Positions 50,635 to 62,878 of a DNA stretch of 64,000 nt are shown piece after piece. The stretch lies in NCBI GenBank assembly GCA_016802295.1, contig JAESIW010000118.1, positions 1,590,571 through 1,654,570 of the forward strand, in the 5' to 3' direction. A program made the translations under genes and the position numbers. Within the stretch, counting starts at the first letter, position 1; each line of letters opens with the position of its first letter. The DNA is from Brachionus rotundiformis. Its lineage: Eukaryota; Rotifera; Eurotatoria; Ploima; Brachionidae. A model generated the notes under the pieces. The model ran no database searches. It worked only from the letters and a program-made list of their open reading frames with translations, and was not told the DNA's origin.

Positions 50635-53600
50635 AACTCTATTTGTGTTTATCTAACTAGAACATTTATCTAAAGTTTATATTTAAAGCTAAAAGAAAAA
50701 ATTAATTATTTTTAATTGTCAATATGTTAAAAGAGGCAATTTTTCTAATGAAAAATTTTGACTTTGGTGTCTAATATTCTGGAAAAAAAATAAAGAGCAA
50801 TTCCCGGCATTTAAAAAGTCTCAACAAAAAAATAAAAAACTCTTCAAATTAAAGTACCTCAATTATTTTTTAATAATAATTGATATTTTTTCCTTTTCCA
50901 ATTCAGAAAATGGACATAAATTTTGATCAAAAAACTTATTGATTTTAATTAAAAATATGTTTCCTTTAACAAAAAAATTCAGGTTAGAAATTATATATAT
51001 TTTTTTATTCGATTAAAAAGCTTCCTTTTAATTAAATTGATTTATTAGCATTAGAATTGAACTAACTTATTAGTTTTATTTAAAATTAAAAACTTATAGA
51101 TACTTTAGAGCATTTAATATCTCTAATTCGATTTAGATAATCTTATATGTGAGTAAAAGCAATTAAGGTAGCCTAATTTCTTTATTTTAAATCCATCTAG
51201 ATAAGGTTTTAACTAATCTTAACTTGAATTTAATTAAACTAAAAGCTTCGATTCTTGAATTTCACTAAGTGAAAATTGAAAACTATGGCAATGGCTTGTG
51301 AAGTAAATATTTGTTTTGTAACTGGTCTGCTGGGAATTGGCAGATTTTCTGGCTAGTGATACAATTTATCGATTTCCTTCTTTTTGCTGAGCAAAGAAGT
51401 CTTAGATTTGTCTGATAAGTGAATTAGCAGATAGTGGACCCTGCTTCGGCATGCCTCCATGGAATCTTGAGGTCAATCTCGAACATACCATTTATTCATT
51501 AGATTGGAATGCGAGCTTTTACTAGAAAAGTAAATATTATCTCAAACATCATACTAAAGCTCGAAAGAATTTTTGATAAATCTCAGATAAATAAAACAAA
51601 TTCAACATATGAAATTATCATAGAGTTATCTATTGTTAATTGTAAAAATTTATTAGTTTTAAATAAAACATGTGCTTATTAAATAATATTTTGATAAACT
51701 AGTTTTATACAAAAAATAAAATTATTAGAAAATTTAAAAATCAAATCAAATTACAAAATCAGCAATCAAAAAATTCGCTTATCTATACGTGTCTTTGGCT
51801 TGATTCATGCTCACCAAGCATTTTAATTTTTATTCATGGAATCATTAATTGTGTGCCTTTCTTCACATAAGACAAGATTATAAAGCCTTGGAAACAATGT
51901 GACTAATATACCAAAGGCAAATTAATTTAAATTACTAATTTATTTTAATAAAACCTACTCAATCTAAATTTTGGCTCATTCTTTATCAAGCATGTAATCA
52001 AATATTGACATAAATCTCAAGGGTAAACAGATAATAAACTCTAATTTAAAAGATTAGAAGCATTTGAGGCATCAATAAGGCTAATACAAAAAAATCTATT
52101 CTATTCTACTATCTTTAACTAAAAAGCCGACTTTAATAAAATTCGATTTATTTTTGTTTAATTAATTGTTTACTAAAGGGAGCCGAGTTGAGTTAAAGAT
52201 CGTGTTCAAAGAGCAGTCAATTACTGATCTAAAATAGACCTATATTATTATTAAAATATATTTATCTAACATTTTTTTTAACTATGAAGGCAGAAAATTT
52301 TTTTCATTATCTATTTGGAACACCAAATTATTTAACTGTATTTATTCCGGCTTGGAAATAAATCGACTTGTAAATATTAATAGAAGTAATTATTTGGTTA
52401 AATAACTTTACTAAAAAAATTATCTCTTTAGATAAATTAATATTTTTTTTTCTATTAATAAGAAAATAGTGCAGTATTTTCGTTCTAAACAAGAAGCAAA
52501 AAACATTATGATAGTTGTTGTGTCATTTTTTTAAAAGATTATCTGAATTTGGCAAGCAAAATGATGGCCGTATTGCTTGAAAATATCTTCATTAATGATC
52601 ATATGAAAATTATTAGATTTGAAGTAATTAATCATAAATGATTGAGAGTAATTAGGAACTTGCACTATTTTCGAGAGTTATTTTGCATGATTTGATCTAT
52701 GAACAACCACAATAACAACAAAAAATAAAATAAAAAAGAGCTTTTTTATTGCCTTAACAAAATTGTATAACAAAATTTGATTTTGTCTATCATCCTGTTA
52801 CTAAAAAAGGAATCAAAATTTGAAAAAATTTGCATTTTAGAATTGCTAGCTTAATTTGAAACCTAATCAATAATTTTTGGCAAAAATGACACCAGTTTTA
52901 ATAAATTATTATATTCTTATTAATTTAATTCATTCAACTGAGTATTTGTAATAAAAAAAATTATGATTTAGCTGTCTTTTAGAATACCTGATATTAAGTC
53001 GGAGCATAATATTATGTTTTTCTTGTTTTTAATTAATCGGAAAATATTCGATATGAGGTTTATCAAGACCTGAAGCCAAGGCTGGCCCCTAGTTCTGAAA
53101 TAGCTCATTTTAATTTTACTCTATAAGTATTATTATATCAAAAATTTAAATTAATTTAAGTTAAAAAATAGCTTTATATTATTTTAAACTTGAGTATTTA
53201 ACTCCAAGTTTTGGCCATATTTTACTATTCCTAAAATTAACCTTATTAATCTACTATTACGTCATTGGGAAATTATTTTGTTTATTTTTTAGGTAAATTC
53301 TTCTCTCTTTTTTTAATATCTTTTGATGTGAATTATTTTAATATTGATTTTTGTTTTCTTTAATCTTTCTTTAATATTTAAATAACACGAATTATATATA
53401 TCAAACAGAATAGAATTATTAATCTAAATAATTGTGAATGTGCCTTAAAATATTATATAAAAACAAAGAGAATCGAGAAAAGGCTTTTATTATATTGATC
53501 AGAATTTATAAAAATAAATATGAATCCGAATTAATTAAGTTTATTTAATTTTTTATTCTTTGTTTTTGTATTGTATTTTTTTTAAGAAAATATATAATTA

Positions 53601-53763
53601 AATTTAACTATTAATTTTTAAATTAAAAAAATATAGAGATATAAAATTTTCAGCTTTTATTTACAGTGAAAATTTTTGCGTAAATTAAAGCTAGAAAATT
53701 GTATTCATCGGTTTTAAAATCTGCACTTAAATTTATATTTTATCTTCTTGTTATCTAATTTAT
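50635..53763. other. Intergenic region upstream of stomatin
   Basis: 3.1 kb, AT-rich. A less AT-rich patch at about 51280-51510 holds a 29-codon minus-strand ATG frame (MVCSRLTSRFHGGMPKQGPL...) and may be a 5' exon or a regulatory stretch of stomatin. TTTATT at 53656-53661 is a likely poly(A) signal (minus strand) for the CFAP97-annexin gene. Nothing else was recognised. Confidence 0.45.
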
Positions 53764-56276
53764 CTATTCATCTGAATTTTTGTGAATCATTTTCAAAATA
53801 AGACGCGAAACGTCGTCGGGAAACGCGTTCCCAATGTCCGTGTCAATGCTTGTCTTTTTGCTGTATGTCTTTATAATTTGATTCAAGTCTTTCTTTAAAA
53901 TTAAAATAATCAATTAATTTAAAAGTTAATAAAGTTTGATTTCTAATTAGAAGAAAAAAATTGGGCTAACTTGGGGCTGAATGGCCAGCAGTCTTAGAAA
54001 CTCAGGCTTATTGGCCTTGTAAGCTTTCTGAATTTTTTCTGTTTTGTACAAGATTGGATTGCTTAAATAGGTCTGTATGAACTTGATTGACTTACAAACT
54101 GGTTTATACATATCTGATTCTTTGCATATATCTATTCCATTGATCTAATAATCAAAATACGATTATTTTGCTTCTAATAGAACATTTTGGACGTACCTTT
54201 TGATAGGACTTGAAGAACAAGTTCAGCTGCTTTTTGGAACTTGACTTGAATATTTCCAAAAATTGGTCAGATGTAAATGAGAAATCTTTTCCCAAATTTC
54301 TTGCCTCAGACTCGGCCTGCTTTTCGTCACATTTATCCATGTTCAAATTTTGATTCTTAAACAATAAATTTATCTCTTTTAAAGTTTAAAATAATATTTT
54401 TGTGATCTAATCATTTAGATCAATATAAATTAAATATTTAGCTATTACCATTACCTGAATAAAAGATAAAAGAAATGTTTTTAATTCCCCTTCTAGTTTG
54501 CTGTCGATTTCTGATGCCAAACTCGAGTCTATTTTGGACTCGAAAGCAGCCAGAAGCGACTCTCGGTCCTCTGAATTCCGGCTGATCATCGCTTCCACGA
54601 TAACCACAGCAGCTTCACTTGGCTCCTTCAAATCAATTTGAACAAGATAATAAATTTAAACTGGACAAATTTACGTATAATGACTCGTAAATTTTGTCAA
54701 TATCTACCATGTTATTATCTGTTAGTAGAGCATTGATCAAAGGTTCGTATTGCTTTTCCATTACTTTTGTCAAGCCTTTTTTCAGGTCCTAAAACCAATT
54801 TATCAAATTTGGAATTAAAAAAATTTTATTATTTAATTTTTTTACACTTTGATAAGTATCTTCATAGCTTTTCTTGGTCTCCATTCTTTCGTAATAATTT
54901 AGCTGTACCAAAGTCTTCATTAAAACAACATCGCCTCTATCCTGCTGATTAACCGCTTGGTTTAACATTTTCAAAGTATTTTTATTTTTCTTACAACCAA
55001 TTTAATAAAGCGATTTAATTTAATAAATGATTAGATACTTGGGTGTAATTTGATGATCTATCATATTTCATATCTGGTAAAGACTTCTGCAGTTTTTAAT
55101 TAAAAGTTCAACAAAACTAAATAAAAAATGTTCATTTACCAATTTTCTGTGTCCCATGCCACGTGGTGTGTAGAATTTTTTTTCACTAAATTTCAAATAT
55201 CTCAGATGGTTCTCGTAGTCTTCGTCCTAAATTGATTAGGTCAAAAATTAATTACAAAAAATATGATTAAAAAAAATACCCATTTTCTAGTACTGTAGAC
55301 ACCTTTGGTGTTTTTGATCTTTTTGGCCATGCGCTGGTTTTCGGTTTCCAGACTGGTAACGCCGCGATTCCTATTCATATCTCTAATTCTGGCAAAACGA
55401 AAAAAATTGGTTAAATTCCATACTTAATAAACTCATATACAGATTCAGATAAATTCTAGCCTATTCAAGTGTAGTTAAGCCTTAAGTGAAATTATTTATT
55501 AGAAATTAAAGTAGAAAAAATTTTTTTTTGATTGTACTTAAATTAAAATAATCTTATTAATAAAAACAATATAATTTTTTAAATTAAATTAATCACATTA
55601 AAAATAATTAGTCAATAAAAAAAGTTGTTTTTTTTTCTACTTTAATCAGACAAAAAGCCAATGTGCCAGATAAGCAAAAGCATTCCAATATCGGAAAGAA
55701 TAAAAAATTTGTATTAAATTACTGTTTGACAGTTTTTCTGATAATAATTTTATTAATAATAAATTTAATAATAATTTGAAATATTATTGTTATCATATAA
55801 CTTATCATACAATAGTTATTTTTTGAATGATAAATTATAGTGAAAAAATAATCTGATAGAAACAAGACCTTACTTTCTTTTTTCATATTCCGGATTCCAA
55901 ATATCAGGATTTTTCTGTGAACTTATTTTCTTGATCTTTTTTTCGGCATAAATCGCATGGCGATCAATTTCGTTTTGATTCTCTTGTTCAAGCTGTAAAT
56001 CATCAATAATTAATTTATTGAAAAAATATTTATTTTAATTAAGAACCTGAGCTCTTTTGGAATTGTTCAAAATGATCGGAAATCGTATTGTCTCGACTTT
56101 CGATTTCCGATTTTTAATCTCATTTAGCTATTCGAATATTAATTAGTTAATAGTCAAATATTCAATCTTAATTTTGTGAAGCATACTCTTTTTAAGTGCA
56201 TTTCGTACTCTCTGTTCTCCCATTCTTCTTTGACCAAGCGGTTACATACCAAAAATGGATCAAGTCTCAGTGACAT
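53764..56276 (-). CDS. CFAP97D-like / annexin fusion protein, 12 exons
   Basis: Exons 56276-56187, 56127-56047, 55992-55874, 55382-55280, 55226-55140, 55086-55039, 54989-54846, 54788-54675, 54625-54455, 54355-54197, 54144-53971, 53892-53764 (472 aa; every join is in phase). Residues 1 to about 180 follow the CFAP97D1/D2 layout: CNRLVKEEWENREYEMHLKR, then NPDIWNPEYEKRKRDMNRNR, then TENQRMAKKI and RKWDEDYENHLRYL. Residues 205-472 form four annexin repeats, clearest in repeat 2 (EPSEAAVVIVEAMISRNSED; FESKIDSSLASEIDSKLEGE) and repeat 3 (SDQFLEIFKSSSKKQLNLFF). The GxGT calcium loops are missing in all repeats. CFAP97D1 is needed for sperm flagella; annexins bind acidic membranes. I infer a ciliary or axonemal membrane-associated protein. 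Two separate genes cannot be fully excluded, but the gap between the parts is a 49-nt intron. Confidence 0.8.
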
Positions 56277-57109
56277 TTTGGGAATATATTTTAATTTAAA
56301 TCCTAAGTTTGGGATATTTAGTTAACTCTAAACAAATAACATATTAAGGACAATGAATATATTTGGAAATATTCCTAATAATTAGACTGATTTTATCGCT
56401 TATTAAACAAGTTGCCAATGACAACAAGGCTATAAAAATATTTATAAAACAAAAATTATGGAAAAATTTTAAAAAAGGGAATAAAATTTAAATTTTTTGT
56501 TTAAGTTTATGTAATTAAAAATAATTCTCCTAAATCCCAAAATACTGCTTTTTAAAGAAATAATTTACCAAATCCAAAATAAATCCTTTTAGATTTTACA
56601 TTTTTTTAAAAGATTACATAAAAGCTAATGTCATGAATTTTTTCTAAGGAAGACTTAGTAGGCTGGATTACTGATCAATCAAATGGTTTGAATTTTTTTT
56701 TTATAAATTTTAAGCCGACTCGGTTTATGGTATTTATTCGGGACAAAAATATTTATTAAATACAAAAAAAAAAACTTAAAAAAAATAAAATAAAATAACA
56801 ATAGAATCTTTTAAATATATACAAATTTTATATTGTAATTATTTACCTTCAAAATAAAAGTCTAAAATAAAATTTAATTGTATTTAATTAAAACTAGACT
56901 CAAATTTTAATTAAATCTAAACCTTGGTTTCAATTTTTTTTCCAAAAAAAAAATGTTAAGTTGAGAATTATCATCATGATAATTTTCTACTTTATAAAAT
57001 TAATTTTTAGCTTTTGAAGCCTTAAAATGTGTCGACATTAATATTGATATAATGAGAAAACAATCAATAAATTTTAAAATTTTAAAGAGTTTATTTTAAT
57101 TTATTTAAT
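56277..57109. other. Divergent intergenic region, likely shared promoters
   Basis: About 830 bp between two genes transcribed away from each other (CFAP97-annexin on minus, histidine phosphatase on plus). Very AT-rich with no coding signal, and no clear promoter motif that can be told from background. Confidence 0.5.
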
Positions 57110-58002
57110 ATGATTTCTGAAGCCCCAAAAGCCAGAGCTGTTCGTCTTAATTTTTATTTAATTAGACAGTAATTTTACCAACGCCCTTAACCAATTTATA
57201 ATCTTAAATCAAGTGCCGAAAGTGCTTTTAATGTTTCTGGCATCGTCCAGGGTCATTTGGACTCTGAGCTATCTCTTAATGGAATTGAACAGGCCAAGTC
57301 TGTCGCTAAGTTATTGCGACATAAAAAATTTGATTTTTGCTTTACCAGCGATTTGTCACGAGCATCCAATGTACCTTATTAATTTGTTCTTTTGATTAAA
57401 AAATAATTTTTAAGTGTTTAAGACCGCAGATTATATAATGACTGAGAATATTTACAAAGAGGAAACAAAATATTCTAAAGAAAAAATACTCAGAGAGAGG
57501 GTTGGTAATAGTTTATTAAGTTATTTCTAATTAATAGTTAAAAAAGAGGCTAATTTTAATCAAGAATTTTGGCGAAGTACAAGGCCATGAAAAGAGTTAT
57601 TTTATCAAGATGGCTCAAGAAGCAGGTACCACTTTAGAAGATTTTAATCCAGTCGGTGCAGAAACTAAATGTGATGTTGTGGCAAGATGGAAGAATTTTT
57701 TCGAAAATTTGTGTCATAAAATGTGGTGCGAAAGCGATAAGGACCAAGTGGACATTATGGTTGTGAGCCATGGGGCTTTTATGAGGCAGTCTATTAAATT
57801 CATGCTCAAAATGTACAACTGTGAATTTCCATACGATTTACAAGAATTGGACAAATCGGCACCTAATTGCTCGGTGACCAGTTTTTTTGTAATCATGGAA
57901 ACAAGTGCCGAGACTGACTTCAATATTAGTTTTATCAAATTTGAATCTTTTTATGATAAAAATCATTTGGAAAATATTTCAGAAACCAAATGCGATTTAT
58001 GA
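57110..58002 (+). CDS. TIGAR: TIGAR-like histidine phosphatase, 4 exons
   Basis: Exons 57110-57168, 57214-57370, 57423-57500, 57565-58002 (243 aa). The catalytic motif is split by the first intron: LNFYLIR then CA/T for His, then AESAFN, giving RHAES in place of the usual RHGE(T/S). Next come GIVQGHLDSELSLNG, the second conserved block TSDLSRASNTA, LRERNFGEVQG and the second catalytic His in VSHGAFMRQS. This order is that of the fructose-2,6-bisphosphatase/phosphoglycerate mutase branch and fits TIGAR (270 aa in human), which lowers glycolytic flux in the cytosol. Read without splicing, the first exon hits a stop right after LIRQ, so the gene can look broken when it is not. Assignment within the family is tentative. 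Confidence 0.82.
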
Positions 58003-58009
58003 TATTTAT

Positions 58010-58015
58010 AATAAA
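58010..58015 (+). terminator. Probable poly(A) signal of the histidine phosphatase gene
   Basis: AATAAA 8 nt after the stop codon. Confidence 0.4.
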
Positions 58016-58395
58016 AAAATTTTTTCAACAATTTTTTTTCCTATTCTTATATTTTACATAACCAATACATAAAAATCCTTTTCGAATTCGTATGAAGATT
58101 TGGATTCTTTTCCAAAATTGGTTGTATTTTCCCAAAGACTAAATTGGTCTTGCAGAAAAAGCATCTTTATATCTATCATGTCTTGGTAAAAAAATTCCTT
58201 CATTTTAGCCATTGTATATTTTTTATTTCAAATATTGCTATTCAAATTAGAGAAAGCCAAATAATTTTAAAAAAAATCAAAAAATCAAAATCTTATCTTA
58301 TAATTCCCAAACAAGTTTATTTAAAGTATTCAAAAGAGTGTTCAATTTTTCCAATTCTGTTACATAAAATACCAAACTATTATATTAAAATATTT

Positions 58396-58401
58396 TTTAT
58401 T
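58396..58401 (-). terminator. Probable poly(A) signal of the COX6B-like gene
   Basis: AATAAA on the minus strand 43 nt after the stop codon at 58444. Confidence 0.4.
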
Positions 58402-58443
58402 TTAACTTTGTTTTTTAAATAAGTCATTTGTGGTTTAAATGGT

Positions 58444-58964
58444 TTAAATATCGACTGGGAAAGCATCTTCTTGGATTTGTTCGTCGAATTTCTCGAGCCA
58501 TTGATTGGGACACATGGCAGTTGCGACTTGTTTAAAATAGTCACAGTCTTTGTTGTCTTCGCCTTTTAATTTGATGCAGCGTTGATAGTCGACATAATTG
58601 ACAAAGCAATTTTTAGCTTGATTTGAGTTTGGGAATCTGGGATCGAATTTGGGAGCCCACAAAGCTCGATTCTTGAAGTACTCTCTTAAGCACTCGGTGA
58701 TTCCAGACGGGAATACTTGTTCCCATTTATTCATGACAGCAAAGTTGTTTCTGGCCTTAAAAATGAACTTAATTGCTAACATGTTGGCAAAATCAGCAGC
58801 TAACTTACAAATAGAGCCTTTTCCGCGATGGACAACTGCTGTTCCTTTAGCTTGCTGTCCAGTTTTCGATGAATGTCTACACATACGTTTTCATCGTATC
58901 TTGACAAATCTTTGTTGTTAGCGGTCTCGTTGACAGCCTTAATGATCAGGTCTGGAGATGCCAT
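58444..58964 (-). CDS. COX6B: Cytochrome c oxidase subunit 6B with N-terminal extension, 2 exons
   Basis: Exons 58964-58809 and 58755-58444 (155 aa). The last 70 or so residues are a clear COX6B: KFDPRFPNSNQAKNCFVNYV, then the CHCH pattern with Cys spaced C-x9-C (NCFVNYVDYQRC) and C-x10-C (DCDYFKQVATAMCP), ending WLEKFDEQIQED. In complex IV this subunit sits on the intermembrane-space side and helps dimer contacts. The first 80 or so residues (MASPDLIIKAVNETANNKD ... NKWEQVFPSGITECLREYF) are not part of the usual 85-90-residue protein and I do not recognise them. An acceptor TTGTTTAG ends at 58980, 16 nt before the ATG. The frame is open through it, so an upstream exon could add residues. Confidence 0.85.
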
Positions 58965-59882
58965 TTTGGTAATAGATTTCTAAACAATTTAAAGCAAAAT
59001 ATATTCACAGCTTAATCAACTATATCAAAGATCAATCACTAATGAAACATAATTTTATAAGTTTTTAATCAAAGCTTTTTCAAGTAACTCAACGCTATGC
59101 ATTTTATGAAAAAAATTATTTTTATTTTTTCACTGGCAAAGCTATATATGGTATACACACTAGAATATAATGCGTTCTTACGCACAGAGTATTTTAATAA
59201 AAAATTTGTTAGATAAGTTTTAACAGAGCCTGTAAGACAATTTGAATACACCGCCTGATAGTTAAGCGTTATTAAATCTAATTTATGGATCTGCTTTTTT
59301 GCATGAAATTTAAATTTAATTTTTTTAAATTAACAAAAAAAATAATGTTAACTATTTTGTCTTAATATAATTTTTATTTTGAAATGATAGACTATGGGTC
59401 TGAGGATGAATAGAATAAAAAAATATATAGAAATTAGGCAAAATTTTTATTTTTATCAATTTGAAAATTAAAAAAAATTAAATAATGCAATTCGATTTTG
59501 TCTTATTTGGAACGAGTCCTCACCTCTTAAGAGAAATAAAAGAAATTTTGTTTAAAATTTAGTGTCCAATAAATTGGCAAGCAAATGGTAGTCAATTATT
59601 AAAATAAAGTAAATGGAGTTACACATAAAATAGATAGAATTTAAAGAAAGAAAGAAAAAAGAAGAAGAAGAGATAAAATTTTGCTACTAACACATCACCC
59701 TGAGCACTTTCAGACATTTTTTTTGCTTGGTTTTTTTAATTTATTTTTAATAGAGTAACAATTTTTATATAATTTACATTCGCTCTAAATTTATTATTTT
59801 TTAAAAATCACTCACTCAATTGCTGGATATTAAAAAGATAAAGAAAAAAAAAAAGATATAATAAAATTTAAAATGAGAAAAT
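58965..59882. other. Region between COX6B and importin-beta genes
   Basis: Mostly AT-rich. On the minus strand ATG 59717 opens a short frame (MSESAQGD) that meets GTGTTA at 59693 and could be a first exon spliced to 58979; this is only a suggestion. TTTATT at 59790-59795 (AATAAA on minus) is the likely poly(A) signal of importin-beta. Confidence 0.4.
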
Positions 59883-62878
59883 TTAAGCATTTTTAAGTTT
59901 TCTGATTTCCTTGGTTGCCCAATTAGACAATGTTCTAGCTCGGTTGTTTTTGGACTTTTTACCACGCTCCAAAAGATTGAATATAGCTGGATTTTCTGAT
60001 ATTTGAATTAGTTGATGACCAAAACAGGAGACCAGATCGCCAATTAGGCCACAAGTCGCCGACAAAACAGACTCGCTGATGTTTTGGTCTTTGGACAAAA
60101 TGTCCAAAAAGGCCAATATGTTGTTTACATGAGGGGTAACAATGCTCAAGTCCACTTGAAAAAATAAAATTAGATATAGATATAAATATTTATGTTTTGA
60201 TATTTTGTTTAAATATAAAAAACTAACCAATACCAGGTGTGTTATTGTTTCCCTTAAGGCCTTGTAAAATTCCTGTATAGGCATCCAGGCAGCCTTCTCT
60301 GAGCTCGTTGAAGTAGTCAATCAGGTCGAAGTCGTTGGGATCCACTTGTATCATCGACGCTTGATGTAGCGCGTTGAGCACTACTTCGGCATACTTTTTG
60401 AAATCTGTTCCAATTGCCAGTGCAATGTCACCAAAAGTGGACAAAATTAGCGGCTTCACTGATTTGTTCAATTTAGGACTCTGGAAAATTTTAAATTAAT
60501 AAATAATAATTAGAAAAAAACATTTAATTAATTTTTCTATTTTTTTTTTACAATTAATCCCTCAAGCAAAATGGTCATTATGTCATCACAGTATTGTAGA
60601 ATTTTATTTCCAATGTTTCGGCCAAGATCGCCAACTACCCCTACAGCCGCTTGGCACACTTGATATTCGTCAAAATTCTTAAGACCAATATACAAAATGG
60701 GCTTCAGCGAGTCCATGTATTTTAAGAATTTGTCTCCCAATACATCTATTAATGTTGAGACGGCCAAAAAGGCGTCCTCTTGGACACTGGACGCTTTTGA
60801 ATTGACAGTTTGATTAAGCATGTGTAGCAGAGCGGTCATTATATGATCGCTGATTTGTGGTGCATCTTCGGGTGTTACTTTGCGCAATACGCTTTGGAGT
60901 GTAGCGCAAAGTAGCGATTGTAGATCGAACACTTGTCGCCTGTCTGATGAGCTTTGAATGCTGTTTTCGAGTTGAATTACATTTTCTAGTCGACCAAGGA
61001 TAACAATGGTGGTTTTTTGGACAGTGGTGTAGCAATCTTTGGGGCTGTTTTTGATCATTTCCATGAGAGCTTCGTAGGCAGCTGATCTTAAATTGGACTG
61101 ACCGCCATCGTGTCGCTCAGTGGTGGCCAGCAACTTTTCTACTATTGGTTCGAAGAACTTGGACAAGCAGTAGGTATCTGGAGTGGCCTCTTCGTCATCG
61201 TTGGGCCGAGCCATTTCCATAGCTGATATGGCAATGCTTGACAGAGCCCAGCAAGCATTGGTAGCCACACGCGGCTCTGCATTCAACCCTATTACCAAGC
61301 CCTCCAACAAAGCCTGGAGAATATTCTCATTTATGATGGCCTCTGGCACAGCTTCACATATTCTACCAATTGTCCATGCAGCAGTGTCGCGCACAATCAC
61401 ACTCTGGTCTTTTAGCAGCTCAATAAACATGCCGATTGCTTGGCCAACTATTGGTTTGAGCTTGTCCGGCGATGGTCCTTCGATTATGGAACCAAATGCC
61501 ATCACTGCTGCTTCTCTGAACTGCCAATTTGGATTTTTGATGTTTTCATTGATAAACGGCATTACGTGTTGTAGAATGTCATCTTCTACACAACTGGCCA
61601 GTAGCATGAGACACACTCCAGCCGCTTTGCACGGATTCCACTCGTCCTCGTCCTCCGTGTCCTTTTGTTCGCACAAACGCTGCAAAATAATTGGCACCAG
61701 GTATTGTAGAGCGCCACGGGCATAATGACGGCTGACACTGTTCGGTGTGCGGCCTTCGTCCAAAGCGTCCTGGTACTCGGCTGCCAATTCGCTCTCCTCC
61801 TCACATATAGAACTCCAGAATTCTATGCCCTGCAAGGCAACATCATCATTGGTGCTTTTCATCGCCGACACTGTTATGGCAAACAATGCCTGGCCCATAT
61901 AGTTTTCCATGTATTCATAGTACAGGTTCATGATGCGGACTAAATTTTGCAGCGCAGATACCTTTATTTGGTCATTTTCGGACTGAGTTGCTTCGCATAT
62001 GATCTGCATTATGTAATTTCGTTCGGAGTCCTTGGAAAAATTGTTCCTAGTAAACTCTAATGAGTTATACAAAGCCTTGCACGCAGCCAATCGAACATGG
62101 TCGCTGCGTTCCTCTTTTCTCATTCCGTTTACGATCGCAGTTAGAATTTGGTTACTTTGGGCCTCCAGAATGTCCGGGTTTATATCTTGGCAAATGTAGC
62201 CAATGGCCTCCAGGCTTGATTCTTTGAGCATTTCGCTAGCGTTCTGGTTGGTTACGTTTTCCATGAGGCGGTTTATGCAGTCTGGCCAGAGGTTTCTGGG
62301 AAGCTCAGCGCACGCCATGTAGCCTACGCACTGAGCCGCTTGTGACGGTCGCTTTGTCTCTGTGCCAAGCGATTCTATGCAGTTTTTTTTTATGTACAGG
62401 CGAATTTCTTCTGGTATTTGTAGCCATCGCTCTTGGTGCTGTTGCTTGATTGTATCGTCTTTGGAATAGATGGCGTTCTTGAGCTGAATGGCTGTTGGTG
62501 AATTAATTTTAATTAATCAATCATCTTATGGTTTAATTTTGACCTACCGGCTTGTGCTCTGGTCACCTCATTGTGAGTTGTGTTGCGCAAAATATCAGAC
62601 AGCTGTCGAAGCAAATTGGGCTGTCAAAAATTATAAGAAATAAAAAATTTGTACCAAAATATTTATTTATTCATTTTTTAACTTAAAATTTAAAATTAAT
62701 AATAAAAATGTATTACCAAATCATGCAGAGCAGCTTGTTCCAGAAAATTTCTGGCCGCTTCTAATTCAACTTGATCTTAAAAAAATAAAACATTGGTAAA
62801 GCTTGCACACATATTGGCAAAAAAAGCGCTTGATTTACTTCCAAAAGCTGTCTTTTCTAAAACAGTTATTAATTCCAT
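59883..62878 (-). CDS. KPNB1: Importin subunit beta-1 (karyopherin beta 1), 6 exons
   Basis: Exons 62878-62839, 62775-62717, 62620-62548, 62491-60552, 60480-60234, 60154-59883 (876 aa, the same length as human KPNB1). The protein starts MELITVLEKTAFG, like vertebrate KPNB1, and shows HEAT repeats throughout. Very conserved stretches include STLEAIGYICQDI-like SSLEAIGYICQDINPD, MNLYYEYMENYMGQALFAIT, ALQGIEFWS, DEWNPCKAAGVCLMLLASC, VRDTAAWTIGRICE and the C-terminal RARTLSNWATKEIRKLKN. It carries importin-alpha/cargo complexes through the nuclear pore and releases them on binding Ran-GTP. Nearly two thirds of the protein is in one 1.94-kb exon. Nothing is missing. Confidence 0.97.

Noticed and set aside
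54767..54952. Plus-strand open frame inside the annexin part
   Set aside because: Opposite-strand shadow overlapping two spliced exons of the fusion gene.
57110..57200. Histidine phosphatase looked like a pseudogene lacking its RHG motif and with an early stop
   Set aside because: Splicing CA/T across a 45-nt intron restores a complete RHAES motif in frame with the next exon.
61183..61943. Long open frames on the plus strand opposite importin-beta
   Set aside because: They mirror the 1.94-kb coding exon of importin-beta, have no splice or domain support, and arise from codon bias of the real strand.
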